Of a stretch of DNA of 5,196 bases, positions 1 to 5,196 are shown in pieces (within the stretch, counting starts at the first letter, position 1; each line of letters opens with the position of its first letter). The notes under the pieces are model-generated. The model was not told where the DNA came from and ran no database searches. It was given only the letters and a program-made list of their open reading frames with translations. The translations under genes were made by a program, and so were the position numbers. Origin of the DNA: Anaerolineales bacterium (GTDB lineage: Bacteria > Chloroflexota > Anaerolineae > Anaerolineales > E44-bin32). Location: contig DAOUTT010000181.1 of assembly GCA_030668545.1 (NCBI GenBank), positions 1 through 5,196 of the forward strand, read 5' to 3'.

Positions 1-83
1 GGGGATTTAGTTGGAAGAAAATAAAAACAATCAATCACCTATGAAAAGGTCATCCTATTCGTTCACACACGCAAACCTCAAGG

Positions 84-100
84 CGCAGGCTGTGCCTGCG
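84..100. repeat. GC-rich 7-bp hairpin with 3-nt loop
   Basis: CGCAGGC (84-90) and GCCTGCG (94-100) are perfect inverted arms around TGT. The stem is strong, but neither strand has a T-run after it, so it is not a classical intrinsic terminator. It lies about 145 bp past the murJ stop and could end or stabilise the murJ mRNA 3' end. That role is inferred; only the symmetry is seen. Confidence 0.5.
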
Positions 101-126
101 ATCGGAAGCAGAGCCTCCTTAGCGCA

Positions 127-160
127 CAGTAATAAGAAGAGAACCAATTTGTTGTGGTTC
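127..160 (-). terminator. murJ: Weak candidate terminator after murJ
   Basis: Read on the minus strand, GAACCA and TGGTTC (the plus-strand copies are 141-146 and 155-160) form a 6-bp stem with an 8-nt loop. It is followed by a pyrimidine-rich, T-rich tail, TCTTCTTATTA. It sits about 85 nt beyond the murJ stop codon in the right orientation. The stem is short with only three G-C pairs and the tail is interrupted, so termination here would be inefficient. This is a tentative call. Confidence 0.25.
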
Positions 161-244
161 GAAGGTATTCAGAATGGACGCCTCTGCCCGTTATCATGGA
201 TGAAAAACAGACGTTGCAGAATTTATCCTGCGTTGCTGTGGAGA

Positions 245-1855
245 TCAGGCTGCAGGGGCATCTTCGGTGTGGCGCAGGAATTGGATCAAAGCCAGAGGCA
301 ATGTGCGAATCTCTTTTATCCCGAGCAGATAAGCCGTTCCGAAATAAACTACCGATCCGAGCAATCCGCCACCCAGGAGCAAAAGCAAGGGTCCAGGGTG
401 AAGAAAGTGATTGAGAAGCAAAATAGTGGCGCCCATCACCAGCGCGGCGATTGCGGCTTTTCCAGCATCGATGAGGATACGGCGGGCATCTACAATGTGC
501 CAGCGGCGATGAAGGATCGTTAACCCGATCAGCGCCTCGATGCCAACGGCGATGCCGTTCGCAAGCGCCAGTCCGCCATGTTCGAGCCCGCCCTGGATAA
601 GCGGCCGCGAGAGGATGATCGCCAAACCGATATTAAGCGCGGTTGTGAAGAATGAGACCAGGAGCGGCGTGAGCGTATCCTTCTGGGCGGCAAAAGCACG
701 GACGACGACTTCAAGCATGGATTGGCTGATGAGGGCCAGCGCGTAGAACTGCAGAGCGAAGAAAACCAGGTTTGTGCTTTCGGCGGTGAATTCACCCCCC
801 TCATAAAGGACCTGAATTACTGGACGACCAAGGACGATCAGGGCGACAGCTGCCGGAATGGTGAGCGTGAGAATGGCGCGTAACGCTCCGCTGATAGCTG
901 CTCGCTGAGCCTTGAATTCCCCTTTCGCAGCGAGGATGGCGAGTGTGGGGAAGACGGCTATGCCGATCGCCGTGCCGATGAGAGTCCATGGTGTGTTCAT
1001 CAACTGAAAGGCGTAGCGCAGGGAGGAAACTCGCCCTTCGCCAAGACCTGATCCTAGGTTGGAATTGATCCAATCGATGCTGGCGCGGGCCATGAGCAAG
1101 TCAATCACGCGCGGCGCCATGAGAATGGCAACGCGTTGCAGCGCCGGGTTGTTCCATCCGAGCATCAACCGCGGGTGTATTTGATTGCGGACCAGACCTG
1201 GAACTTGGATAAGCAGGTGGAGTGTGGCGCCGATCACTGCTCCCCACGCCAGACCGAAGATTCCCAGACTAGGTTCCAGGACCAACGCTCCAAAGATGAT
1301 GCCCAGGCTGTACATCGACGGTGCCAGCGCGGGCAGCAAGAAGTGTTGATGGGCGTGCAGCGCCCCGGTGAGGATGCTGCTGACCGCGAAGATGATTGTC
1401 GAAACGAGCAGGATGCGCATGATCTGCGCAGTTAACAGTTGGACCTCGGCGGGAAAGTGGGGTCCAATCCCCCAGGGGGCGGATACGAGGGTTGGTGCAA
1501 AGAACGCAAGTAGAACTGCTGCTATACCTGTCAAGAGGAGAATCGTAGTGATAACCTGACCTACCAGGTTATTCGCCTCATCAGACCGCTCTTTGCCGAG
1601 CAGTTCGGTATAAACAGGGATGAAGGCGAAGGCGAGCGCCCCGCCGGCGAGCATGGTGAAGAGCAGTTCAGGAATGCCATTCGCGGCCGAATATGCGTCG
1701 AGGACCGCGGAAGTGCCAAATGTACGTGCGACAATGATCTGGCGGACCATTCCAACCACGATCGAGGCTGCCAGCCCAGCCATCACAACCAGGGTAGAAC
1801 GGGCAATGCGCGTCGAGCGTGTGTTCGCTTCGGGTGCAGCTGTTTGGGTCATCAT
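245..1855 (-). CDS. murJ: MurJ/MviN-family lipid II flippase homologue
   Basis: This encodes a 536-residue polytopic inner-membrane protein of the MOP superfamily. Family members flip undecaprenyl-linked lipid II across the membrane for peptidoglycan synthesis. About 14 hydrophobic helices can be counted (roughly 17-37, 58-83, 101-123, 141-165, 173-193, 199-220, 240-258, 290-310, 325-344, 362-382, 396-416, 428-448, 463-484, 488-511). Family signatures include VARTFGTSAVLDAY near 42-55, LAGGALAFAFIP at 69-80, LMAPRVI at 245-251 and VVRAFAAQKDT at 384-394. The length is slightly above the E. coli protein (511) because of an N-terminal extension of about 14 residues. The start could be ATG 1855 or the adjacent ATG 1852; neither has a clear Shine-Dalgarno. 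The 11-bp gap after the C39-TPR stop suggests translational coupling. Several charged residues essential in E. coli MurJ seem replaced (see findings), so flippase activity is inferred from family membership. A related polysaccharide flippase is the alternative. Confidence 0.92.
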   Translation of the reverse strand: MMTQTAAPEANTRSTRIARSTLVVMAGLAASIVVGMVRQIIVARTFGTSAVLDAYSAANGIPELLFTMLAGGALAFAFIPVYTELLGKERSDEANNLVGQVITTILLLTGIAAVLLAFFAPTLVSAPWGIGPHFPAEVQLLTAQIMRILLVSTIIFAVSSILTGALHAHQHFLLPALAPSMYSLGIIFGALVLEPSLGIFGLAWGAVIGATLHLLIQVPGLVRNQIHPRLMLGWNNPALQRVAILMAPRVIDLLMARASIDWINSNLGSGLGEGRVSSLRYAFQLMNTPWTLIGTAIGIAVFPTLAILAAKGEFKAQRAAISGALRAILTLTIPAAVALIVLGRPVIQVLYEGGEFTAESTNLVFFALQFYALALISQSMLEVVVRAFAAQKDTLTPLLVSFFTTALNIGLAIILSRPLIQGGLEHGGLALANGIAVGIEALIGLTILHRRWHIVDARRILIDAGKAAIAALVMGATILLLNHFLHPGPLLLLLGGGLLGSVVYFGTAYLLGIKEIRTLPLALIQFLRHTEDAPAA

Positions 1856-1866
1856 AGGGTTTTGTT

Positions 1867-3156
1867 TTAGGAGATTACACCGAGACGCCTGAGCTGTGCA
1901 AGCGCCGGCTCCCAGTCAGGATGCCATTTCAAAGCTCTCTCGAAATCTTCGATCGCACCGGCTACATCACCCAGAGCCTCTCGTGCAAGAGCACGCCAAT
2001 AGAAGCTCTCTTCGACCGATGGCTCGCTCATGTTGTAAATGGTGAAGTCCGCCAGGCTGACTACATCATAGTAGCGACCGCTGTAATAGTAAGCAAAATA
2101 TGGGCCGGTCTGGTACCAAAGCATTCGCCACGCTCGGTGTTCCGGGTCGCTAATGGCTAATTCAGCATCGATTTGGAAGGCTTCATCGTAGGCCGCGGCG
2201 GCTCCTGTATAGTCCTGCAGGGCTTTTAAATTTGTACCCCGGTTGAACCAGGCGAAAAACAGTGGACGCCCGCTGAGCTGGAAAATCTCGTCGGAGGCAA
2301 GTTGGGCAGCATACTGGAAATTGTAAGTCTCATCCACGTTTGGTCCGAGCAATGTGAAAACCTCTGCCTCTCGGTCGGGTGGGTAAATGACAATATAGGT
2401 GTAATTGAAGTGGCGCCAATAGAGCTCGAGTTTGTCGTAGTCGACGGGAAGATCGGACATGATGTAGGAATCTTGGGCAGTGAAAAGTCGTTTTTCGTCA
2501 TCGTAGCCAGTGAGGACCTCATAGTGCCCCATCCAGCCATCGAAGCCAGGTCCTTCAAACCCTTTCTCGACAAGCACAGGAAAGCCGGCGGCGATGAATT
2601 TCTTCAGCAGTTCGATATCTCCGCCAACCCGGGTGATCACCTTTAACCCCGTCCCATCCTCGACGAAGTTCGCCATCTCATAAGGCATAACATTCTTATC
2701 GCGCGGATTGGGTTTGACGAATTCTGCAATGGGTCGTTGATCGCCATCCCAGCCCCAGAAGGAAAGCGCCATAGAGAGGTTAGCCGGGCCGCAATTATTC
2801 CACTTCTGGTATTCGTGGCGGACGCCGGTGAGCTGCACGCTTCCGGGGATTGTGGTTGGAACGGGACTCGGCGGTGGGGTGAGCGTCGCGGTCGCGGCAG
2901 CGTTGGGTGTGACCGTCACGGTCGGTGTGAAGGACTGGAGCGTGCTCTGAACCATGGCGACTACGGTGGGGTTTGGTGTGAATACCGCTTCCTCTGGCGG
3001 CGAGATCGCATATTTAATGCGCGCTTGCAACGCCGAGATACGCCAGGCGACTTTCTCCTGGACGACTGGCAGCTGGTAAGCGATTGCGCCCAGGGTGATG
3101 ATGGAAACCAAGGGTAAAAGCGCCCACAAGAAGAGTCTAAGCCGGTTTCTGCGCAT
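1867..3156 (-). CDS. Membrane-anchored C39-family peptidase with TPR repeats
   Basis: The product has 429 residues from ATG 3156. A basic N-terminus (RRNRLRLF) and a hydrophobic segment at about 8-28 indicate a signal anchor, so the rest should lie outside the membrane. A Thr/Pro/Val-rich linker follows (about 76-104). Next is a papain-like C39_2-type domain (about 107-260) with Gln117, Cys122 in NNCGPAN, His211 in MGHYEVL and Asp229 in QDS, a complete Gln-Cys-His-Asp set. The C-terminal part (about 300-425) carries TPR-like helices, clearest at ALGDVAGAIEDFERAL (394-409) and in DYTGAAAAYDEAF (315-327). It probably cleaves a peptide or isopeptide bond at the cell surface while the TPRs bind a partner; the substrate is unknown. 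The frame stays open to a TTG at 3225, but ATG 3156 is preferred because it directly precedes the basic and hydrophobic signal. No Shine-Dalgarno precedes either start. It lies 11 bp upstream of murJ, probably in one operon. Confidence 0.85.
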   Translation of the reverse strand: MRRNRLRLFLWALLPLVSIITLGAIAYQLPVVQEKVAWRISALQARIKYAISPPEEAVFTPNPTVVAMVQSTLQSFTPTVTVTPNAAATATLTPPPSPVPTTIPGSVQLTGVRHEYQKWNNCGPANLSMALSFWGWDGDQRPIAEFVKPNPRDKNVMPYEMANFVEDGTGLKVITRVGGDIELLKKFIAAGFPVLVEKGFEGPGFDGWMGHYEVLTGYDDEKRLFTAQDSYIMSDLPVDYDKLELYWRHFNYTYIVIYPPDREAEVFTLLGPNVDETYNFQYAAQLASDEIFQLSGRPLFFAWFNRGTNLKALQDYTGAAAAYDEAFQIDAELAISDPEHRAWRMLWYQTGPYFAYYYSGRYYDVVSLADFTIYNMSEPSVEESFYWRALAREALGDVAGAIEDFERALKWHPDWEPALAQLRRLGVIS

Positions 3157-3163
3157 GGCGAGG

Positions 3164-3169
3164 ATTATA
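3164..3169 (-). promoter_or_regulatory. Candidate -10 box for the C39-TPR/murJ pair
   Basis: The minus strand reads a perfect TATAAT whose last base lies 7 nt before the A of ATG 3156. Transcription normally begins 6-8 nt past a -10 box, so the mRNA would begin at or next to the start codon (leaderless). That fits the absence of a Shine-Dalgarno. The -35 side is poor: at 17-bp spacing the hexamer is CCCGAT, and the nearest TTG-type hexamer (TTGCCC, 3195-3190) leaves a 20-bp spacer. It may be chance. Confidence 0.4.
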
Positions 3170-3230
3170 ACCGAAGGTGGAGTTATATCGGGCAAGAGGG
3201 AACGCGGGCCTTCGTAAACGGACAATTTTG

Positions 3231-3242
3231 TGCAGCGCTGCA
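3231..3242. repeat. Perfect 12-bp palindrome TGCAGCGCTGCA
   Basis: TGCAGCGCTGCA is its own reverse complement with no loop, a shape more like a protein-binding dyad than an RNA hairpin. It lies about 75 bp upstream of the preferred C39-TPR start and about 118 bp past the purA stop. A regulator site is possible, but no second copy was noticed in the window and no known consensus is matched. Confidence 0.4.
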
Positions 3243-3359
3243 GTGGAAGTTGACGAATTCAGGAAAAATAAGGATGGATCGAAATTCAAGCGGTCCCTAT
3301 AAGGCTAGTTGTGATCATCGTGTGCGTCAGATTAAAAATGTATCAAAGTTATCTTGTTT

Positions 3360-4661
3360 TTACTCAGACAGCGATCTGTCGATGATCTGGTCGCGCTCGG
3401 GGCCAACCGAGATGAGACGGACGCTTAACCCGGTGAGGGTTTCAACCCGCTCGATGTATGATCGCGCTGGAGAGGGAAGATCGTTCCATGATCTAATCTG
3501 AGTGAGGTCATTTTCCCAACCGGGGAGGGGTTCCAAAACTGGGCTGAATGGGGAGAGATCCGCTGGTCCTTGAGGCAGGTCCTTGAATTGTTGCTCCCCT
3601 CTTTGGTAGGACACACAGATATTTAAAGGGTCAATGTTGGTAAGTATGTCTAGTTTGGTGAGCGCGATTTCCGTGAAGCCGTTGATGCGTGCGGTATAGC
3701 GGAGCAACACAGCGTCCAACCATCCACAGCGCCGGGGGCGCCCCGTCGTCGTTCCAAACTCATCCCATGGATGTTCACCGGTGCCCCGCAATCGTGCAGC
3801 TGCATCACCTGATGCCTCTGTCGGAAATGGCCCTTCGCCAACGCGGGTCTGAAATGATTTCGTGATGCCGATGATCCGCCGGATATGTTGCGGACCGATT
3901 CCGAGGCCGAGCAGCGCCCCGGGGGCGGTAGGGTGAGAACTGGTCACGAAAGGATATGTCCCGTGATCCAGGTCGAGCAGTGTGCCCTGGGCTCCCTCCG
4001 CGAGCACGGTTCCATGGCTATTAAGCTTGTCATGCACAAGCGCACCCACATTGGTTATGTAGGGCCGCAATCGATCAGCATAGGTATGGAACGCGTGACG
4101 AATTGACTCCTTGTCGAGAGATTCCCTGTTATAAACATGCTCTAGTAATTTATTGGCATGATCCAGAATCCTATCGAGTTTTTGGTGCAACAAATCCTCG
4201 TTGAGTAGATCTTCGGCACGTAAGCCGATCCGCGTAGCTTTGTCTGCATAGGTTGGACCGATGCCGCGGCGGGTTGTGCCCAGCAGCCCCTGCCCCTTCT
4301 CGCTCTCCTCGGCGCCGTCAAGGGCGGTATGCGCGGGTGTGATCAAGTGGGCTGCATAAGAGAGTTTTAAACGCTGGGGGGAGACGTCGATGCCGAGTTT
4401 GGTGAGATGATCAACCTCTTCGAGAAGAATCTGAGGGTTCACAACCATTCCCGCGCCCATTACACAAATTGTATGAGGTTGGATGATTCCCGAAGGGATC
4501 AGGTGGAGTTTAAAGAGTTGATCGGCTACAGTAACGGAATGTCCGGCGTTGTCCCCGCCATTAAAGCGGGCAACGATATCCGCATCCCCGGCGAGTAAGT
4601 CGATAATCCGACCCTTGCCCTCATCCCCCCATTGCGATCCGATAACGATGTCAAGCGGCAT
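3360..4661 (-). CDS. purA: Adenylosuccinate synthetase
   Basis: This cytoplasmic enzyme joins IMP and aspartate with GTP hydrolysis to make adenylosuccinate, the first committed step from IMP to AMP. The 433-residue product is full length for the family. The N-terminal GSQWGDEGKG loop (8-17) holds the catalytic Asp13, and GGDNAGHSV (35-43) holds His41, both at the E. coli numbering. IMP-loop GTTRRGIGPTYADK spans 128-141, QGTLLDLDHGTYPF 225-238, VGEGPFPTE 274-282, GTTTGRPRRCGWLD 303-316 and the guanine-contacting TKLD 335-338. The C-terminal SYIERVETLTG and SVGPERD segments are also typical. ATG 4661 is supported by homology at residue 3 onward and by a GAGGTG Shine-Dalgarno. The gene is divergent from the LysM gene and probably transcribed alone, although no terminator separates it from the C39-TPR/murJ pair. 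Nothing essential looks missing. Confidence 0.98.
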   Translation of the reverse strand: MPLDIVIGSQWGDEGKGRIIDLLAGDADIVARFNGGDNAGHSVTVADQLFKLHLIPSGIIQPHTICVMGAGMVVNPQILLEEVDHLTKLGIDVSPQRLKLSYAAHLITPAHTALDGAEESEKGQGLLGTTRRGIGPTYADKATRIGLRAEDLLNEDLLHQKLDRILDHANKLLEHVYNRESLDKESIRHAFHTYADRLRPYITNVGALVHDKLNSHGTVLAEGAQGTLLDLDHGTYPFVTSSHPTAPGALLGLGIGPQHIRRIIGITKSFQTRVGEGPFPTEASGDAAARLRGTGEHPWDEFGTTTGRPRRCGWLDAVLLRYTARINGFTEIALTKLDILTNIDPLNICVSYQRGEQQFKDLPQGPADLSPFSPVLEPLPGWENDLTQIRSWNDLPSPARSYIERVETLTGLSVRLISVGPERDQIIDRSLSE

Positions 4662-4665
4662 TCCC

Positions 4666-4671
4666 CACCTC
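4666..4671 (-). promoter_or_regulatory. purA: Shine-Dalgarno of purA
   Basis: The minus strand reads GAGGTG, then GGGA, then ATG 4661. It matches the core of the anti-Shine-Dalgarno complement and is the clearest ribosome binding site in the window. It fixes the purA start. Confidence 0.8.
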
Positions 4672-4677
4672 GGAGGC

Positions 4678-4686
4678 AGTATAGCA
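4678..4686 (-). promoter_or_regulatory. purA: Extended -10 promoter element of purA
   Basis: The minus strand reads TGC followed by TATACT, an extended -10 (TGn plus a five-of-six TATAAT match). The expected start of transcription is near 4671, giving a leader of only about 10 nt that begins at the Shine-Dalgarno. The -35 region at 17-bp spacing (CTGCGT, 4706-4701) is poor, which is common with extended -10 promoters. Confidence 0.5.
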
Positions 4687-4688
4687 TG

Positions 4689-4704
4689 GCGTCGATAGCG
4701 ACGC
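4689..4704. repeat. Inverted repeat in the purA promoter spacer
   Basis: GCGTCG (4689-4694) and CGACGC (4699-4704) are perfect arms around ATAG. The repeat covers the spacer and part of the -35 region of the purA promoter candidate, so a bound repressor would block polymerase. It does not match the E. coli PurR consensus. The operator role is inferred. Confidence 0.45.
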
Positions 4705-4756
4705 AGGGCTCGCAGGCATTACCTTCCGGGTAGTCGATTGTAAATCTCGCTCGCTA

Positions 4757-4786
4757 TTGTTCGTTGAACCCCGAAGGGGCTATAAT
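4757..4786 (+). promoter_or_regulatory. Promoter of the LysM gene
   Basis: A perfect TATAAT at 4781-4786 lies 18 bp after TTGTTC (4757-4762), a three-of-six -35 match. Transcription would start near 4793, leaving about 14 nt before GTG 4807. An AGGG at 4795-4798, 8 nt before the GTG, can serve as a modest ribosome binding site. The -10 also contains an in-frame TAA for the LysM frame, so no start upstream of it is possible. Confidence 0.6.
4769..4779. repeat. Short dyad CCCC-GAA-GGGG in the LysM promoter spacer
   Basis: Four-base arms around GAA lie between the candidate -35 and -10 boxes. It is short and could be chance, but its place between the two boxes would suit a regulator that twists or masks the promoter. 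Confidence 0.3.
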
Positions 4787-4806
4787 CGAAGTATAGGGTC
4801 GACAAA

Positions 4807-5196
4807 GTGATAACACGACGGTTAAAACACATTCTTCTCTTTGCGAGTATTTTGGCGGGCTTCCTTTGGATAGCTTATCCAAGGGCAGCGGTTCGCGCTG
4901 AGGTCAGTCCCAAACCAGTTCTCCAACCCACACCTTTTCTTACCCCCACTCCGCGCCAGGATGGCAAGATCATTTATATTGTCCAAGTGGGAGACTCGCT
5001 CTGGCGCATTGCCGCTATTGCCAGTATCACACTTGAAGAACTCATGGCGATGAATGGAATTCTACCGGGAGATTACATAACGCAAGGAATGGAACTCGAA
5101 TTGGGCGTAGGAGGACCAGCGCTTGCGACTGCTGCGCCTGGCGACGCCCAAGCGACGCCAACACAGGGCATCATAACACCGACGCAGGTCGTTGGA
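4807..5196 (+). CDS. LysM-domain exported protein, 3' end outside window
   Basis: The frame from GTG 4807 is open for 130 codons to the window edge, so the C-terminus is missing. A basic start (ITRRLKH) and a hydrophobic stretch at about 9-24 ending near AAVRA (27-31) form a signal peptide or membrane anchor. A Pro/Thr-rich linker (QPTPFLTPTP, 40-49) follows. A typical LysM module lies at about 56-100: IYIVQVGDSLWRIA at its start, LEELMAMNGI in its second helix and ITQGMELELG at its end. A second Pro/Thr-rich stretch (APGDAQATPTQ) begins after it and probably leads to another domain. LysM binds N-acetylglucosamine-containing glycans such as peptidoglycan, so the protein probably sits at the cell wall; any catalytic part would lie beyond the window. 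GTG is chosen because an in-frame stop lies at 4783, no ATG precedes the signal, and an AGGG sits 8 nt upstream. It is divergent from purA. Confidence 0.87.
   Translation, partial: MITRRLKHILLFASILAGFLWIAYPRAAVRAEVSPKPVLQPTPFLTPTPRQDGKIIYIVQVGDSLWRIAAIASITLEELMAMNGILPGDYITQGMELELGVGGPALATAAPGDAQATPTQGIITPTQVVG

Larger units (their letters stand above)
1..244. other. Non-coding stretch downstream of murJ
   Basis: No convincing gene is visible on either strand here. The plus-strand frame that opens with TTG at 11 (or ATG at 41) runs antisense through the last 280 bp of murJ and resembles no protein I know. The minus-strand frames after the murJ stop are short; the longest I found is about 39 codons from an ATG near 199. 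The first 60 bases are clearly richer in A and T than the rest of the window. Two short inverted repeats lie here and are listed separately. It is probably the 3' flank of the murJ transcript. Confidence 0.6.
3157..3359. other. Gap between purA and the C39-TPR gene
   Basis: About 200 bp without a convincing gene. The region just after the purA stop is A/T-rich, but I find no strong hairpin plus T-run that would be a purA terminator. A 12-bp palindrome and a TATAAT box for the downstream gene are listed separately. A plus-strand frame starting at 3250 continues into purA antisense and looks like a shadow. Confidence 0.6.

Noticed and set aside
84..100. GC-rich hairpin as an intrinsic terminator or part of a tRNA
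   Set aside because: There is no T-run on either side, and no cloverleaf or anticodon arm can be built around it.
154..414. Plus-strand frame of 86 codons
   Set aside because: It overlaps the murJ 3' end on the opposite strand and shows no domain or export signal.
11..523. Plus-strand frame of 170 codons from TTG 11 (internal ATG at 41)
   Set aside because: More than half lies antisense to the well-supported murJ 3' end, the start has no ribosome site, and the protein resembles no family and has an erratic composition rich in Arg, Ser and Gln.
2850..2945. Low-complexity stretch as a DNA repeat array
   Set aside because: The GTGACGGTC-like recurrences encode the Thr/Pro/Val linker of the C39-TPR protein. 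Units are irregular and no spacer-repeat order as in CRISPR is present.
2302..3117. Two plus-strand frames of 114 and 126 codons inside the C39-TPR gene
   Set aside because: They are antisense shadows. The minus-strand reading has an anchor, linker, catalytic residues and TPR pattern, while the plus-strand readings have none.
3157..3225. N-terminal extension of the C39-TPR protein to TTG 3225
   Set aside because: The extra 23 residues would precede the basic, hydrophobic membrane anchor, the TTG has no Shine-Dalgarno, and ATG 3156 is a better start. Kept only as an alternative.
3250..3501. Plus-strand frame of 83 codons starting in the purA/C39-TPR gap
   Set aside because: It continues 140 bp antisense through the conserved purA C-terminus and the translation looks like no known small protein.

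Overview
The window looks like a chromosomal segment from a member of the Chloroflexota, probably Anaerolineae-like. This is inferred from moderate GC, from two exported proteins with Thr/Pro-rich 'TPTP'-type linkers behind the membrane segment, and from the general style of the MurJ, C39-TPR and LysM proteins. No marker gene here fixes the taxon, so the placement is tentative. I see no insertion sequence, CRISPR array, tRNA or rRNA, and no sign of a phage or defence island.

Layout from right to left, since most genes are on the minus strand. A LysM protein gene (GTG start at 4807) runs off the right edge on the plus strand. It is divergent from purA (4661 to 3360, minus), the complete adenylosuccinate synthetase gene of AMP synthesis. 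The 145 bp between them carries a plausible promoter for each direction, and each promoter has a small inverted repeat in its spacer. After purA come about 200 bp without a gene. Then follows a tight minus-strand pair: a membrane-anchored C39-family peptidase with C-terminal TPR repeats (3156 to 1867) and, 11 bp later, a MurJ/MviN-family lipid II flippase homologue (1855 to 245). Positions 1-244, downstream of murJ, hold no convincing gene and two short hairpins.

Functionally, three of the four genes concern the cell envelope: the putative lipid II flippase, a surface-anchored papain-like peptidase in the same presumed operon, and a secreted or anchored peptidoglycan-binding LysM protein. purA is housekeeping. 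The most unusual points are a MurJ homologue that appears to lack several charged residues known to be essential in E. coli MurJ, its close coupling to a C39-TPR protein, and a TATAAT box placed so that the C39-TPR mRNA could be leaderless. I see no strong evidence of a wholly new multi-gene system.
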